From contig NZ_LIPT01000004.1 of the NCBI RefSeq assembly GCF_001418225.1, positions 62,001-126,000 of the forward strand: DNA of 64,000 nucleotides. Reading direction: 5' to 3'. Below the pieces are notes generated by a model. It was not told the DNA's origin and did no database searches. It was given only the letters and a program-made list of their open reading frames with translations. Shown one piece after another: positions 1 to 10,333 of this stretch. Both the position numbers and the translations under genes were made by a program. Source of the stretch: Pannonibacter indicus (GTDB lineage Bacteria > Pseudomonadota > Alphaproteobacteria > Rhizobiales > Stappiaceae). Position 1 is the first letter of the stretch; each line of letters opens with the position of its first letter.

Positions 1-345
1 TCCGCCGTTGCCGAAGCCGTGGATGCGGCGGTGGCAAGGGCGCGGGCAGGCGAGGGGCCGAGCCTTGTCGAGAACGTTACCTACCGCTGGCGCGGCCATT
101 CCAAGTCTGACCGCAACCGCTACCGCACCAAGGAAGAAATCGCCGAATGGATGGACCGCGACCCGATCAAGCGCATGGCCGCCATGCTGGTTGATCACGG
201 CATCCTGACGCAGGACGGCATCGAGGCACTGGAGGCCAGTGTGGCCCAGCAGATTGCCGATGCCATCGCCTTTGCCGCCGCGAGCCCATCGCCAAAGGCC
301 TCTGATGCCACCCGTTTCGTTTACACTGAAGAGACCGCAGCATGA
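1..345 (+). CDS. acoA: Acetoin/pyruvate dehydrogenase E1 component, alpha subunit (C-terminal part)
   Basis: This is the last 114 codons of a gene that begins before the window. It reads open from base 1 to the TGA at 343-345. The visible tail has the E1-alpha pattern: a segment reading [14 protein letters not shown] followed by [11 protein letters not shown], as in the C-terminal half of thiamine-diphosphate-dependent dehydrogenase alpha subunits. With the beta subunit it would decarboxylate acetoin or a 2-oxo acid and pass the acyl group to lipoyl-E2. The stop overlaps the start of the beta-subunit gene (ATGA), so the two are probably translationally coupled. Acetoin is preferred over pyruvate because the E2 downstream carries an alpha/beta hydrolase domain. 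That substrate choice is inference. Confidence 0.85.
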   Translation, partial: SAVAEAVDAAVARARAGEGPSLVENVTYRWRGHSKSDRNRYRTKEEIAEWMDRDPIKRMAAMLVDHGILTQDGIEALEASVAQQIADAIAFAAASPSPKASDATRFVYTEETAA

Positions 346-1352
346 ATGCGCATCCGGCGAGCCCCCTCCGCGAACTCTCCTATGCCGAGGCCATCCGCGA
401 AGCCATGGATCTGGCGCTGGGCTCAGACCCCCGCGTCGTTCTCATGGGCGAGGACATCGGCGTCTACGGCGGCGCTTTTCAGGTGACCGGCGACCTCGTG
501 CACAAGTACGGCACAGACCGGGTGATGGATACGCCCATCTCGGAACTGGGCGGTGCCGGTGTCGCCGTTGGCGCGGCGCTGACTGGTCTGCGGCCCATCT
601 TCGAGTTCCAGTTCTCCGACTTTGCCGCCCTCGCCATGGAGCAGATCGTCAATCAGGCGGCCAAGCTGCGTTACATGCTGGGCGGTGCCGTTTCCGTGCC
701 GCTGGTCATGCGCTTTCCGGCTGGCTCCGGCACGGGCGCAGCGGCGCAGCACTCCCAGAGCCTTGAGGCGTGGCTGGGTCATGTGCCGGGCCTGAAGGTG
801 GTGCAGCCTTCCACGCCGGAAGATGCCAAAGGCCTGCTGCTGGCGGCGCTGGAGGATCCGGACCCGGTGATGATCTTCGAGCACAAGATCCTCTACAAGA
901 TGAAGGGGCATGTGCCGGAGGGCCATTACACCACGCCGATCGGCAAGGCCGCGATCCGCCGTCCGGGCAAGGACCTCACCATCGTCGCCACCGCCATCAT
1001 GGTGCACAAGGCACTGGAAGCAGCCGCCACGCTGGAAGGCGAAGGCATCAGCGCCGAAGTGATCGACCTGCGCACCGTGCGGCCGATGGACCGCGAAACG
1101 GTTCTGGCTTCGGTACGCAAGACGGGCCGGCTTGTCTGTGTCTATGAAGGGGTGAAGACGCTGGGCGTTGGCGCCGAGGTCAGCGCCATGGTGGCCGAAA
1201 GCGATGCGTTTGACTTCCTTGACGCACCGATCATCCGCCTGGGCGGGGCCGAAAGCCCGATCCCTTATAATCCCGAGCTGGAAAAGGCTGTTGTGCCGCA
1301 GGTGCCGGACATTCTGGATGCGGCCCGCAAGCTGGCGAAGGGGCGTGTGTGA
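342..1352 (+). CDS. acoB: Acetoin/pyruvate dehydrogenase E1 component, beta subunit
   Basis: A full-length 336-residue E1-beta transketolase-type protein. The N-terminal pyrimidine-binding domain has [13 protein letters not shown] near residue 31 and EFQFSDFA near residue 90. The C-terminal transketolase domain has [11 protein letters not shown] near residue 240. It pairs with the alpha subunit encoded just upstream to make the thiamine-diphosphate heterotetramer. The ATG at 342 overlaps the alpha stop, and its own TGA at 1350-1352 overlaps the E2 start. The three genes therefore form one tightly coupled operon. Family membership is clear; acetoin as substrate rests on the E2 neighbour. Confidence 0.9.
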   Translation: MNAHPASPLRELSYAEAIREAMDLALGSDPRVVLMGEDIGVYGGAFQVTGDLVHKYGTDRVMDTPISELGGAGVAVGAALTGLRPIFEFQFSDFAALAMEQIVNQAAKLRYMLGGAVSVPLVMRFPAGSGTGAAAQHSQSLEAWLGHVPGLKVVQPSTPEDAKGLLLAALEDPDPVMIFEHKILYKMKGHVPEGHYTTPIGKAAIRRPGKDLTIVATAIMVHKALEAAATLEGEGISAEVIDLRTVRPMDRETVLASVRKTGRLVCVYEGVKTLGVGAEVSAMVAESDAFDFLDAPIIRLGGAESPIPYNPELEKAVVPQVPDILDAARKLAKGRV

Positions 1353-2671
1353 TGCCCAATGAAGTGATCATGCCGAAGGTGGACATGGATATGGCGAGCG
1401 GCAAGCTTGCTACCTGGCATGTTGCACCCGGTGACTGGGTGGAGAAGGGCGCGCCGCTTTTCGACATCGAAACCGACAAGGCCGCCATGGAGGTGGAGGC
1501 GCCTGCTTCCGGCTTCCTGCATCATGTCATTGCAGAAGGAACGGATGTGCCGATTGGATCAACGGTCGCCTGGCTCTATGGCAAGGATGAAGCTGTTGGT
1601 GAGCCGCCTAACCAATCCGCCGCGCCTGCTGTTGAAACGCCTGCCGATTCGCCGGAACCTGCCGCGGTTGCTCCCGCCGCTGCAGCCGTTGCCGCGCCTG
1701 CGGGCGAAACAGCAGGCGTGGGCCAGGGCCTGCGCGCCACGCCACTGGCCCGAAGCCTTGCCCGCGAGGGCGGCGTTGATCTTGGTGCCATCTCTGGCTC
1801 CGGCCCTCAGGGGCGCGTGCAGGGGGAGGATGTGCGCAGGGCGCTTGAGGCAGGCAGGGCGGATGCGACAGCGGAAGCGGTCCTTCCGGCTTCTGCGCTG
1901 CCATCTTCTCCCGAGTGGCAGACCGGCCCGCTTTCCATCATCCGCAGCAAGGGCGGCACCGGGATACCCGTTGTGCTTATCCATGGCTTTGCCAGCGACG
2001 GGGCAAGCTGGGCGCCGCTGGAGGCCTATCTCAAGCACCGTCCGCTGATCCGCATCGAACTGCCCTCGCATGGCAAGTCGCCGCGCCTGCGCATTCCCGA
2101 CTTTGCTTCGCTCGCTGCCGAGCTGCGCCGGGCGCTGGAGCAGATGGGCGAGGAGAAGGTTCATCTGATCGGCCACAGTCTTGGCGGCGCGCTGGCGCTG
2201 GCGCTGGCTGATACCCGGCCCCGGCAGGTGGAAAGCCTGACGCTGATCGCGCCTGCAGGCCTCGGGCCGGACATCAACGGTCAGGTTCTCTCCGGCATCT
2301 GCCGGGCGCATCGGGCCGAAAGCCTTGCGCCCTGGCTGCGCTGCCTCGTTGCCAATCCGGACATGATAACCGATGGCTATGCCAAGGCCGCTATGGCCGG
2401 GCGCAAGGATGCGGCCCTCAGGGCGGCGCAAACGGCGCTGGCCGATGTGCTGTTCCCCGATGGTACGCAGGGCTTTGATCTGCGCGCGGCGCTGGGCCGT
2501 CTCGATGTTCCGGCGCGGATCATCTGGGGCCGGCAGGACGGGATCATCCCCTGGCAGCATGCCCTGCGCGCCAGCGGTCAGGTGGCCTTGCACCTCATCG
2601 AGGGCGCCGGGCATATGCCGCAGGTGGAAGTCCCGGATCAGATTGGAAAAATCCTGCGGCAGCACCTATGA
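1352..2671 (+). CDS. acoC: Acetoin dehydrogenase E2: lipoyl-E3-binding protein fused to an alpha/beta hydrolase
   Basis: About 439 residues with three parts. Residues 1-80 are a biotinyl/lipoyl domain with the lipoylation lysine in the motif ETDKAAME (K43). Residues about 130-165 are an E3-binding domain (ATPLARSLA and GPQGRVQGEDV). Residues about 195-439 are an alpha/beta hydrolase with the oxyanion region VVLIHGF, the nucleophile elbow GHSLGG and a terminal catalytic-type histidine in GAGHMP. A hydrolase in place of the usual CoA acyltransferase catalytic domain is the hallmark of acetoin-cleaving E2 proteins. Start: ATG at 1352 overlaps the beta-subunit stop; a GTG three bases upstream at 1349 is also possible. 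Confidence 0.88.
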   Translation: MPNEVIMPKVDMDMASGKLATWHVAPGDWVEKGAPLFDIETDKAAMEVEAPASGFLHHVIAEGTDVPIGSTVAWLYGKDEAVGEPPNQSAAPAVETPADSPEPAAVAPAAAAVAAPAGETAGVGQGLRATPLARSLAREGGVDLGAISGSGPQGRVQGEDVRRALEAGRADATAEAVLPASALPSSPEWQTGPLSIIRSKGGTGIPVVLIHGFASDGASWAPLEAYLKHRPLIRIELPSHGKSPRLRIPDFASLAAELRRALEQMGEEKVHLIGHSLGGALALALADTRPRQVESLTLIAPAGLGPDINGQVLSGICRAHRAESLAPWLRCLVANPDMITDGYAKAAMAGRKDAALRAAQTALADVLFPDGTQGFDLRAALGRLDVPARIIWGRQDGIIPWQHALRASGQVALHLIEGAGHMPQVEVPDQIGKILRQHL

Positions 2672-2705
2672 TGGGGGACCACGGATTCCTCATCGATAAC
2701 GGGAA

Positions 2706-3704
2706 ATGCCCATGTCCGACAGCCAGAGCAGCCAGACGAACGGAGCGCGGGAGCGCGGCCCTGCCGACCAGCACGGCCAGCTCCGCATCCGCGCTGCCTG
2801 GCTCTATTATGTCGAGGGGCTGACCCAGTCGGAAGTTGCCAAGAAGCTGGACGTGAACCGCATTCTCATCACGCGGCTTCTGTCCGATGCCCGCAAGCGG
2901 GGCGAGGTGATCATTCGCATCAAGTCGGACATCGCCCCGCTGGTGGAGCTGCAGCGCCAGCTGGAAGAGCGCTTCGGCCTGCGTCAGGCCATTGTCGCGC
3001 CTTTCTCCGATCCCGACGGCGACCCGACCCGGGCGATTGCCTCGGCGGCGGGCACCTATGTCTCCGGCATCATGGCCAATCGCATGACCGTGGGCGTGGG
3101 CTGGGGCCGCACGCTGCATCAGATGCTGCCCTTCATCGAGGGGCGGCAGCTGGAAGGGGTGCGCGTCATCTCGCTGCTGGGCGGTATCTCGCAGGCCAAG
3201 CGATTCAACCCGGCGGAATTCGCCTGGCAGTTTGCCGAACTCTTTGACGCCGAAGGTTTCCTCGTGCCCGCTCCGGCGCTGGTGGATTCCGTCCAGACCC
3301 GCCACGCGCTGCTGGAGCATTGCGGCCTTGATCAGGTGTTGCAGATGGCCGAGACCTGCGACGTGGCGCTGCTTTCCTGCGGCGGCATCTCGACACTCAC
3401 CACCTCCTACCGGCTGGGGCAGGTGTCGGAAGCCGAGCGCCAGTCCCTTGTGGCTGCGGGGGCTGTGGGCGATGTGCTCTACCATTTCCTCGATGCCGAA
3501 GGGCGAACCGTGCCGCATCCGGTGAACGAGCGCTCCATCTCCATCCCGCTGGACCGGCTTGACCGGGTGAAGTCCAAGGTGCTGATTTCCGGCGGGCGCG
3601 AGAAGACGCAGATGATGCGTGCGACCCTCAAGGCGCTGGACATGGATGTTGTCATTACGGATGAACTGACGGCGCAACGCCTGCTCGGCCAGCTTGAGGC
3701 ATAA
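2706..3704 (+). CDS. SorC/DeoR-type sugar-binding transcriptional regulator
   Basis: 332 residues in the SorC layout. An N-terminal helix-turn-helix near residues 25-70 contains WLYYVEGLTQSEVAKKLDV and ITRLLSDARKRGEV. A long phosphosugar-type effector domain follows, with GVGWGRTLHQML near residue 125 and a C-terminal KVLISGGREK. The gene starts 34 bases after the E2 stop on the same strand, so it is probably the operon's own regulator or is cotranscribed. A second in-frame ATG lies at 2712. The ligand cannot be read from sequence. SorC proteins usually sense phosphorylated sugars, so control of an acetoin-type operon would be a less common role. Confidence 0.85.
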   Translation: MPMSDSQSSQTNGARERGPADQHGQLRIRAAWLYYVEGLTQSEVAKKLDVNRILITRLLSDARKRGEVIIRIKSDIAPLVELQRQLEERFGLRQAIVAPFSDPDGDPTRAIASAAGTYVSGIMANRMTVGVGWGRTLHQMLPFIEGRQLEGVRVISLLGGISQAKRFNPAEFAWQFAELFDAEGFLVPAPALVDSVQTRHALLEHCGLDQVLQMAETCDVALLSCGGISTLTTSYRLGQVSEAERQSLVAAGAVGDVLYHFLDAEGRTVPHPVNERSISIPLDRLDRVKSKVLISGGREKTQMMRATLKALDMDVVITDELTAQRLLGQLEA

Positions 3705-3837
3705 GCCAAGTTCACTGCTTTATTTTTCTTGCGGGCATTTCCGGCGGCAGCATGCCTTGACAGGCCTTGGAGCCTCTGGGACTGATAAACTTCCTTCCTT
3801 TGTTGCCTCAGGGCAGCTCAATCAGACGGGTTCGGCC

Positions 3838-5469
3838 ATGACACAGGCGAAACGCGCAGCGTTGCTGCTTTCCTCTTCCGTTTTATTTGCCTTTGCCGCG
3901 TCTGCGCAGGCGGCGGAGCTTCGCTTTGCCTCGCAGGGCGATCTGGTGTCCATGGACCCCTATGCGGTCGAAGAGGTCTTCACCTCCGGCTTCCTTGGCA
4001 ACGTCTATGAAGGTCTCGTGCGCCGCACGCCGGACCTGAAGCTTGAACCGGCGCTGGCCGAAAGCTGGGAAATGCTGTCGCCCACCCAGTGGCGCTTCCA
4101 TCTGCGCAAGGGCGTGACCTTCCATGACGGCAGCCCCTTTACGGCGGATGACGTGATTTACTCCGCCGAGCGCGTACGTTCCGGTTCTTCCGACTTCAAG
4201 AACCGCCTTCCGGCTGGTGTCGAGATCGTCAAGGTGGATGATCACACGGTTGATTTCATTACAAAGGAACCGAACCCGATCCTGAACTTCACCTGGGCCA
4301 ACTGGTACATCATGCCGAAGGCCTGGTCCGAGGCGAACAAGGTGGCGCCGCCGCAGAAGGGCGGGGACACGGAGAATTACGCGACCCTGCATGAGAACGG
4401 CACCGGCCCCTACAAGCTGGTGGCGCGTGAGCCGGGCGTGCGCACCGTGCTTGAGGCTTATCCGCAGTGGTGGGGTGCGGCCGCAAAGACAGGCAACGTC
4501 GACAAGGTGACCTATACACCAGTGCCGAACCCGGCGACACGTGTGGCCGGGCTTCTGGCCGGTCAGCTGGATGTGGTGTTCCCCATTCCGGTGCAGGACA
4601 TTCCGCGCCTTGAGGCTGCTCCCAATACGCAGGTTGCAGCCGGCCCGGAAGTGCGCACCATGTATCTGTCAATGAACCAGTGGAAGGACACGCTGCCGGG
4701 CTCCGGCCTTGAGGGTGTCAATCCGCTGAAGGACGTGCGCGTGCGTGAGGCCATCTACCGGGCCATCGATATCAACACCATCCGCGACAAGATCATGCGC
4801 GGCCAGACCACGCCTGCCGCCCTGATGGTGGCGCCGGGCGTCAACGGCTACACGGACGAGATCAAGCGGCTGGATTATGATCCGGAAAAGGCCAAGTCGC
4901 TGCTGGCGGAAGCCGGTTATCCGGATGGCTTCGCCATGACCTACCAGTGCTCCAACGACATGTATGTGAATGACGAGGCGACCTGCCTTGCCATTTCCTC
5001 CATGCTGGCGAAAGTAGGCATCAAGGCCAAGCCGAACGTGCAGCCGCGTGCCAAGTATCTGGAATCCATCACTGCGCCGAACATGGACTTCGGACTTGCG
5101 ATGCTGGGCACGACACCGGCCAGCCTTGACAGCCACATTGCGCTCTACTCCCTGCACATGTGCCCTCGCGTTTCGCCGGACCGGCCCCTGTGGGACAAGG
5201 ACGACCTGACGAAGATCGTCGCGGGCAAGTCCAACTTCGGCGGGTATTGCAATCCGGAAGTGGACCGGCTGGCAGGTGAGATTCTGAAGGAAGCCGACCA
5301 GAACAAGCGCAATGCGCTGATCCGCGAGGCCTGGACCCTCACCACGAAGGATGTGGCCTATGTGCCGCTGCACCAGACCTGGGCCGCATGGGGCGCGGGC
5401 AAGAACGTGAAGCTGGAGCGCCGCGCCGACAACGTCTTCGACTGGCGCCACGTGACCATCGGGCAATAA
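3838..5469 (+). CDS. Peptide/opine-type ABC transporter periplasmic substrate-binding protein
   Basis: 543 residues of the SBP_bac_5 (DppA/OppA) family. A signal peptide ends near AASAQA followed by AELRFASQGDLVSMDP. Typical family blocks are WRFHLRKGVTFHDG near residue 85 and DPEKAKSLLAEAGYPDG near residue 345. It would bind a peptide or peptide-like solute in the periplasm and deliver it to the permeases encoded downstream. The frame stays open upstream to a TTG at 3694, but the ATG at 3838 is the start that puts the signal peptide at the N terminus. A 169-base structured gap separates it from the first permease gene, consistent with separate RNA processing of the abundant binding protein. 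Confidence 0.9.
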   Translation: MTQAKRAALLLSSSVLFAFAASAQAAELRFASQGDLVSMDPYAVEEVFTSGFLGNVYEGLVRRTPDLKLEPALAESWEMLSPTQWRFHLRKGVTFHDGSPFTADDVIYSAERVRSGSSDFKNRLPAGVEIVKVDDHTVDFITKEPNPILNFTWANWYIMPKAWSEANKVAPPQKGGDTENYATLHENGTGPYKLVAREPGVRTVLEAYPQWWGAAAKTGNVDKVTYTPVPNPATRVAGLLAGQLDVVFPIPVQDIPRLEAAPNTQVAAGPEVRTMYLSMNQWKDTLPGSGLEGVNPLKDVRVREAIYRAIDINTIRDKIMRGQTTPAALMVAPGVNGYTDEIKRLDYDPEKAKSLLAEAGYPDGFAMTYQCSNDMYVNDEATCLAISSMLAKVGIKAKPNVQPRAKYLESITAPNMDFGLAMLGTTPASLDSHIALYSLHMCPRVSPDRPLWDKDDLTKIVAGKSNFGGYCNPEVDRLAGEILKEADQNKRNALIREAWTLTTKDVAYVPLHQTWAAWGAGKNVKLERRADNVFDWRHVTIGQ

Positions 5470-5531
5470 TATCAAGGTTTTCGATGCTGACGCATCACGC
5501 CTTGAAATTGCTCAAGTGCCGCACGGGCTTA

Positions 5532-5579
5532 ACCAATTCTCGAAGAAGCAAGCTCATCGAGAATTGGTATGAGCTTGCT
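5532..5579 (+). repeat. Interlocked pair of inverted repeats (A-B-A'-B') between importer genes
   Basis: Two perfect inverted repeats are threaded through each other. Arms 5532-5543 and 5557-5568 (ACCAATTCTCGA / TCGAGAATTGGT) form a 12-base-pair stem. Arms 5547-5557 and 5569-5579 (AGCAAGCTCAT / ATGAGCTTGCT) form an 11-base-pair stem. They share only base 5557, and each stem's loop contains one arm of the other. The two hairpins are therefore alternatives of similar length. The element lies in the transcribed gap between the binding-protein and permease genes, 60 bases upstream of the permease start. A regulatory switch is inference; an inserted palindromic element is the alternative. Confidence 0.8.
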
Positions 5580-5590
5580 GTCAATAGCTG

Positions 5591-5613
5591 CGGCATCCGG
5601 CTACCGGATGCCG
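5591..5613 (+). promoter_or_regulatory. Strong stem-loop just upstream of the permease ribosome-binding site
   Basis: A perfect 10-base-pair stem, CGGCATCCGG (5591-5600) with CCGGATGCCG (5604-5613), closes a three-base CTA loop. It has no following T-run, so it is not a classical intrinsic terminator. It sits after the interlocked repeats and 25 bases before the ATG at 5639, ending about 10 bases before the G-rich ribosome-binding stretch. The likely role is to protect the upstream binding-protein mRNA from 3' decay or to limit read-through into the permease genes. That role is inference. Confidence 0.7.
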
Positions 5614-5638
5614 TGGCGTAACTGGGGGGCTCGGCGCA

Positions 5639-6610
5639 ATGATCTTCTACATGCTCCGCCGCCTGATTCAGGCGGGTATCGTGCTGCTGGTCGTGGCGCT
5701 GGTGGCCTTCTTCATGTTCCGCTACCTGGGCGATCCGGTGTCGCAGCTGGTCAGCGAGGAAACGAGCCTTGCCGACCGGGCGGCGCTGCGCGAGGCTCTG
5801 GGGCTGAATGATCCGGTGCTGGTGCAGTTCGGCCATTTCATTGGCCGGGTGGTGCAGGGCGAGTTCGGCCTGTCCTATCAGATGGGCCAGCCGGTGGGCA
5901 GCCTCATTGCCGACCGGCTTCCGGCCTCCATCGAACTCAGCGTCATTGCCTTCTCTCTGGCGCTGGCGCTGGGCATTCCGCTTGGCGTGCTGGCAGGGCT
6001 GAAGCCGGACAGCTGGCTGGCGCGGGCGATCATGATCTTTTCGCTCGCCGGGATTTCCATGCCCACCTTTTTCGTCGGGCTGATGCTGATGGTCTATTTC
6101 GGCGTGGAGCTGAACCTTTTGCCGACCTTTGGCCGGGGCGAAACGGTGGATCTCGGTTTCTGGACAACGGGGCTTCTGACCCGCTCCGGCTGGCTTTCCA
6201 TCATCCTTCCGGCCTTCACACTGGGCCTTTTCCAGCTCACCTTCATCATGCGCCTCGTGCGGGCGGAAATGCTGGAGGTGATGCGCATGGACTTCATCCG
6301 CTTTGCAAAGGCGCGCGGCCTGCCTGCGCGGCACATCCACTTCCGCCATGCGCTGAAGAACACGCTGGTGCCGGTGATGACCATTGCCGGGCTTCAGTTC
6401 GGCTCGATCATCGCCTTCGGCATCATCACCGAAAGCGTGTTCCAGTGGCCGGGCATCGGGCTTCTGTTCCTGCAGGCGATTTCGACGGTCGATATCCCTG
6501 TGATCTCCACCTATCTGCTGCTGGTGGCGGTGATTTTCGTGACGGTCAACCTGGTGGTGGACCTGCTTTACTACGCGGTTGATCCGCGCCTGCGCGCCAG
6601 CGCCAGCTGA
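5639..6610 (+). CDS. Peptide-type ABC transporter permease (DppB family)
   Basis: 323 residues with about six predicted membrane helices. The first helix is near residues 10-30 (VLLVVALVAFFMFRYLG). The ABC permease coupling-loop pattern appears near residues 210-245 (FIRFAKARGLPARHIHFRH, then NTLVPV). It forms half of the membrane channel of the importer. The start is ATG 5639 after a G-rich Shine-Dalgarno stretch (GGGGGGCTCGGCGCA). The next permease begins 10 bases after its stop. Confidence 0.9.
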   Translation: MIFYMLRRLIQAGIVLLVVALVAFFMFRYLGDPVSQLVSEETSLADRAALREALGLNDPVLVQFGHFIGRVVQGEFGLSYQMGQPVGSLIADRLPASIELSVIAFSLALALGIPLGVLAGLKPDSWLARAIMIFSLAGISMPTFFVGLMLMVYFGVELNLLPTFGRGETVDLGFWTTGLLTRSGWLSIILPAFTLGLFQLTFIMRLVRAEMLEVMRMDFIRFAKARGLPARHIHFRHALKNTLVPVMTIAGLQFGSIIAFGIITESVFQWPGIGLLFLQAISTVDIPVISTYLLLVAVIFVTVNLVVDLLYYAVDPRLRASAS

Positions 6611-6620
6611 GGAGGAACGG

Positions 6621-7553
6621 ATGCCTGCTTCTGCCACGCCATCCGGTCTGCGCCTGTGGATCGCCCGGCGCCCTGTGCTCTACCGCTTTCTGGCTTCACC
6701 GCTGACGGTTCTGGCTGCGTTCATCGGCTCGGTCATGATCCTTGCCGCCATCGCCGTGCCGCTGATTGCCCCGCACAATCCCTTCGACATTGCCTCGCTC
6801 GACCTGCTCAACTCGCTGCTGCCGCCGGTCTGGCATGAGGGCGGCAGCCCCGAGTTCCTGCTGGGAACCGATGATCAGGGCCGCGACCTCTTTTCCGCGC
6901 TGCTTTACGGCACCCGCACCTCGCTGATGGTGGGCGGGGTGTCGGTTCTGGCGGCTGTTCTCTCCGGCCTCGTATTCGGGCTGCTCGCCGGTTATTTCGG
7001 CGGGCTGACGGATGCCATCGTCATGCGTGCCGTTGATATCCAGATGACCTTTCCGGCCATCATGGTGGCGCTGCTGGTGGATGGCGTCAGCCGGGGCATC
7101 CTGCCGCCGGATCAGCATGACCGGCTCGCCGTCTTCGTCATCATCTTTGCGCTCAGCCTGTCGATCTGGCCGCAGGTCGCCCGCACGGTGCGCGCCTCGA
7201 CGCTGGTTCAGCGTAACAAGGACTATGTGCTGGCCGCGCAAGTGACCGGCATTTCCGCGCCGCTGATCCTCATCCGCCACATCCTGCCCAATGTCATGGG
7301 CCCTGTGCTGGTGATTGCAACCATCAACCTCGGCGTTGCCGTGCTGGGTGAGGCGACGCTGAGCTTCCTCGGCGTCGGCATTCCGGCCTCCGAGCCCTCG
7401 CTCGGCACCCTGATCCGTATCGGCAACAACTTCCTGTTCTCCGGCGAGCGCTGGCTGGTGGTGTTTCCGGGCATGACGCTGGCGCTGCTGGTGCTGTCGG
7501 TCAACCTCGTGGGGGACTGGCTGCGCGATGTCCTCGACCCCAAGCTGCGCTGA
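6621..7553 (+). CDS. Peptide-type ABC transporter permease (DppC family)
   Basis: 310 residues of the second inner-membrane permease. After an N-terminal membrane segment near residues 25-50 comes the family block [22 protein letters not shown] (seen as GTDDQGRD and neighbours). Near residue 215 lies the coupling-loop region [10 protein letters not shown] and [11 protein letters not shown] 6621 is chosen because it directly follows GGAGGAACGG; the frame is open further upstream without a comparable ribosome-binding site. The gene is 10 bases behind its partner permease and 13 bases ahead of the ATPase gene, so all three are one unit. Confidence 0.9.
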   Translation: MPASATPSGLRLWIARRPVLYRFLASPLTVLAAFIGSVMILAAIAVPLIAPHNPFDIASLDLLNSLLPPVWHEGGSPEFLLGTDDQGRDLFSALLYGTRTSLMVGGVSVLAAVLSGLVFGLLAGYFGGLTDAIVMRAVDIQMTFPAIMVALLVDGVSRGILPPDQHDRLAVFVIIFALSLSIWPQVARTVRASTLVQRNKDYVLAAQVTGISAPLILIRHILPNVMGPVLVIATINLGVAVLGEATLSFLGVGIPASEPSLGTLIRIGNNFLFSGERWLVVFPGMTLALLVLSVNLVGDWLRDVLDPKLR

Positions 7554-7566
7554 CCGGAGGCCTTCC

Positions 7567-9270
<1,704 letters not shown>

Positions 9271-9312
9271 CTCCAGACCGCGAAGGGCATCCGGGCCTTG
9301 GCATAAGTGCCC

Positions 9313-9384
9313 TCAGATCAGCCCGTGCTTGCGCAGACGGTATTGCTGCCGTGCCCGTGTCAGCCCAAGGCGGCGGGCGAGAGC
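9313..9384 (-). pseudogene. C-terminal helix-turn-helix tail of a sigma-54-type activator (fragment)
   Basis: Reading the minus strand, about 23 codons ending at the TGA complementary to 9313-9315 give [20 protein letters not shown], then GLI. This resembles the Fis-type DNA-binding helix pair at the C terminus of sigma-54-dependent activators. No AAA+ domain precedes it; upstream on that strand the sequence becomes the antisense of a dehydrogenase remnant. It is read as the surviving tail of a deleted regulator gene. The identification rests on a short motif. Confidence 0.45.
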
Positions 9385-9543
9385 GATCCGGATGAGTTCA
9401 TTTCGCATCTGGCCGAACTCTACAAGAAGGGGCTGTTCCCCTTCGACAAGCTCATCACCTTCTATGAGTTCGACGAAATCAACGCCGCCATCCATGCCTC
9501 TGAAACCGGTGTGGCCATCAAGCCCGTGCTGCGGATGGCGTGA
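9385..9543 (+). pseudogene. C-terminal remnant of a zinc-type alcohol dehydrogenase
   Basis: The segment [16 protein letters not shown], then [20 protein letters not shown] and a terminal [10 protein letters not shown] before the TGA at 9541-9543, matches the last about 50 residues of aryl-alcohol-type zinc-dependent dehydrogenases. The zinc ligands, GxGxxG cofactor site and the rest of the gene are absent. Its upstream edge abuts the regulator tail on the other strand, so a deletion appears to have fused two unrelated gene ends near 9384. It cannot encode a functional enzyme. Confidence 0.7.
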
Positions 9544-9861
9544 GGGAAATTAGTTTCGTTGGATGTGAGATGAAATCCTGGGGCCGTCTTCATGCGCGTG
9601 AAGGCGGCCTTCTGCATCTGGCTTGGGCGTCCGCTTCCGCCGTCCGGTTTATCTTTGCGGGCGCGTTGTGGCGCAGGCGCTGCTTTCTTGCGCTGGCTGC
9701 AAAAGAGTTTTCCGCAAGTGCGATTTATTCCGGAAGATCAAAATGCAAGCCTGACCCTGCAGCATGTTTCACCGGCAGGTGATCCAATCGCCAAGCAACA
9801 AGATCCACGCGGGAAAAAAGTAATTTTCTCCCGATGCTGGCCCCATGCCCAGAGGTTTATC
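9544..9861. other. Gene-free stretch inside the decayed island
   Basis: About 320 bases with no coding sequence I recognise on either strand. Short open frames exist but look like neither known proteins nor the codon usage of the neighbouring genes. The stretch lies between the dehydrogenase remnant and the TRAP binding-protein remnant and is probably degraded sequence. Confidence 0.6.
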
Positions 9862-9990
9862 ATGAAATTCACCCGTTCTCTGCCGCGTCTGGCGGCCCTT
9901 GCATTCACATCGGCACTTGTGGCAGCAGCACCAGCGCAGGCTGATACCGTTTCTCTGAATCTGCAGAGCGCCTGGCCCCTGACCATGCCG
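9862..9990 (+). pseudogene. N-terminal fragment of a TRAP-type solute-binding protein
   Basis: From the ATG at 9862 the reading is MKFTRSLPRLAALAFTSALV, then AAAPAQADTVSLNLQSAWPL. This is a cleavable signal peptide followed by the start of a mature DctP-like periplasmic binding protein. The match stops after about 43 codons, where a transposase tail begins in another frame. The gene was evidently cut by an insertion or deletion. Confidence 0.6.
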
Positions 9991-10127
9991 GCCAGCAGAA
10001 ACACCGCATGGGACTTGCCGTGCGCACCATCGGCATCGCCCGCGCCCGCATCAAGACCGGCATGGCGAACCTGGCCTGTAACTTCCAGCGCCTCGCCTGG
10101 CTCGAGGGGCGTACTGTGCACGCATGA
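9991..10127 (+). mobile_element. Transposase C-terminal remnant (IS5-like)
   Basis: In the frame ending at TGA 10125-10127 the sequence reads QQKHRMGLAVRTIGIARARI, then KTGMANLACNFQRLAWLEGR. This is a characteristic end of DDE transposases of the IS5-like group. The catalytic core is missing and no terminal inverted repeat could be identified. The bases after the stop to about 10200 may be the element's 3' end. The remnant interrupts the TRAP binding-protein fragment and marks the island as rearranged by insertion sequences. Confidence 0.65.
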
Positions 10128-10174
10128 CGCCGAAAGTCGGCCTTCCGGCCGCCCATCACCCGAAAGTCAGCAGA

Positions 10175-10333
10175 TCAGGAGGCTGAAACGGAGCCCCACC
10201 GCGCCCTCGCGCGCCATCGCGTCGAAATCATGCCGGTATCAGACGGTTCTTCGAGCTGTCCAACTGCGCCCGTCATCAGGCCAAGTGCCGTAGCGCCGGC
10301 AAGAGCAAGACTTGTGATCACGTTCATTTTCAT
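10175..10333 (-). pseudogene. Truncated secreted-protein gene (signal peptide only)
   Basis: On the minus strand an ATG at 10333 with upstream AGAGGGG opens a 52-codon frame beginning MKMNVITSLALAGATALGLM, a good signal peptide. After about 27 residues it loses protein-like character and ends at the TGA complementary to 10175-10177, next to the transposase remnant. The start is divergent from the intact MarR gene, so this was probably the gene the regulator controlled before an insertion removed its body. The mature function cannot be told. Confidence 0.5.

Noticed and set aside
3694-3837. Upstream TTG start for the binding-protein gene, overlapping the SorC gene
   Set aside because: It would place 48 residues before a good signal peptide; ATG 3838 starts the signal peptide directly.
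5532-5579. H-type RNA pseudoknot using both interlocked stems at once
   Set aside because: The second stem starts immediately after the first stem's 3' arm, leaving no connecting bases to cross a 12-base-pair helix. Both full stems cannot form together, so alternative hairpins are the better reading.
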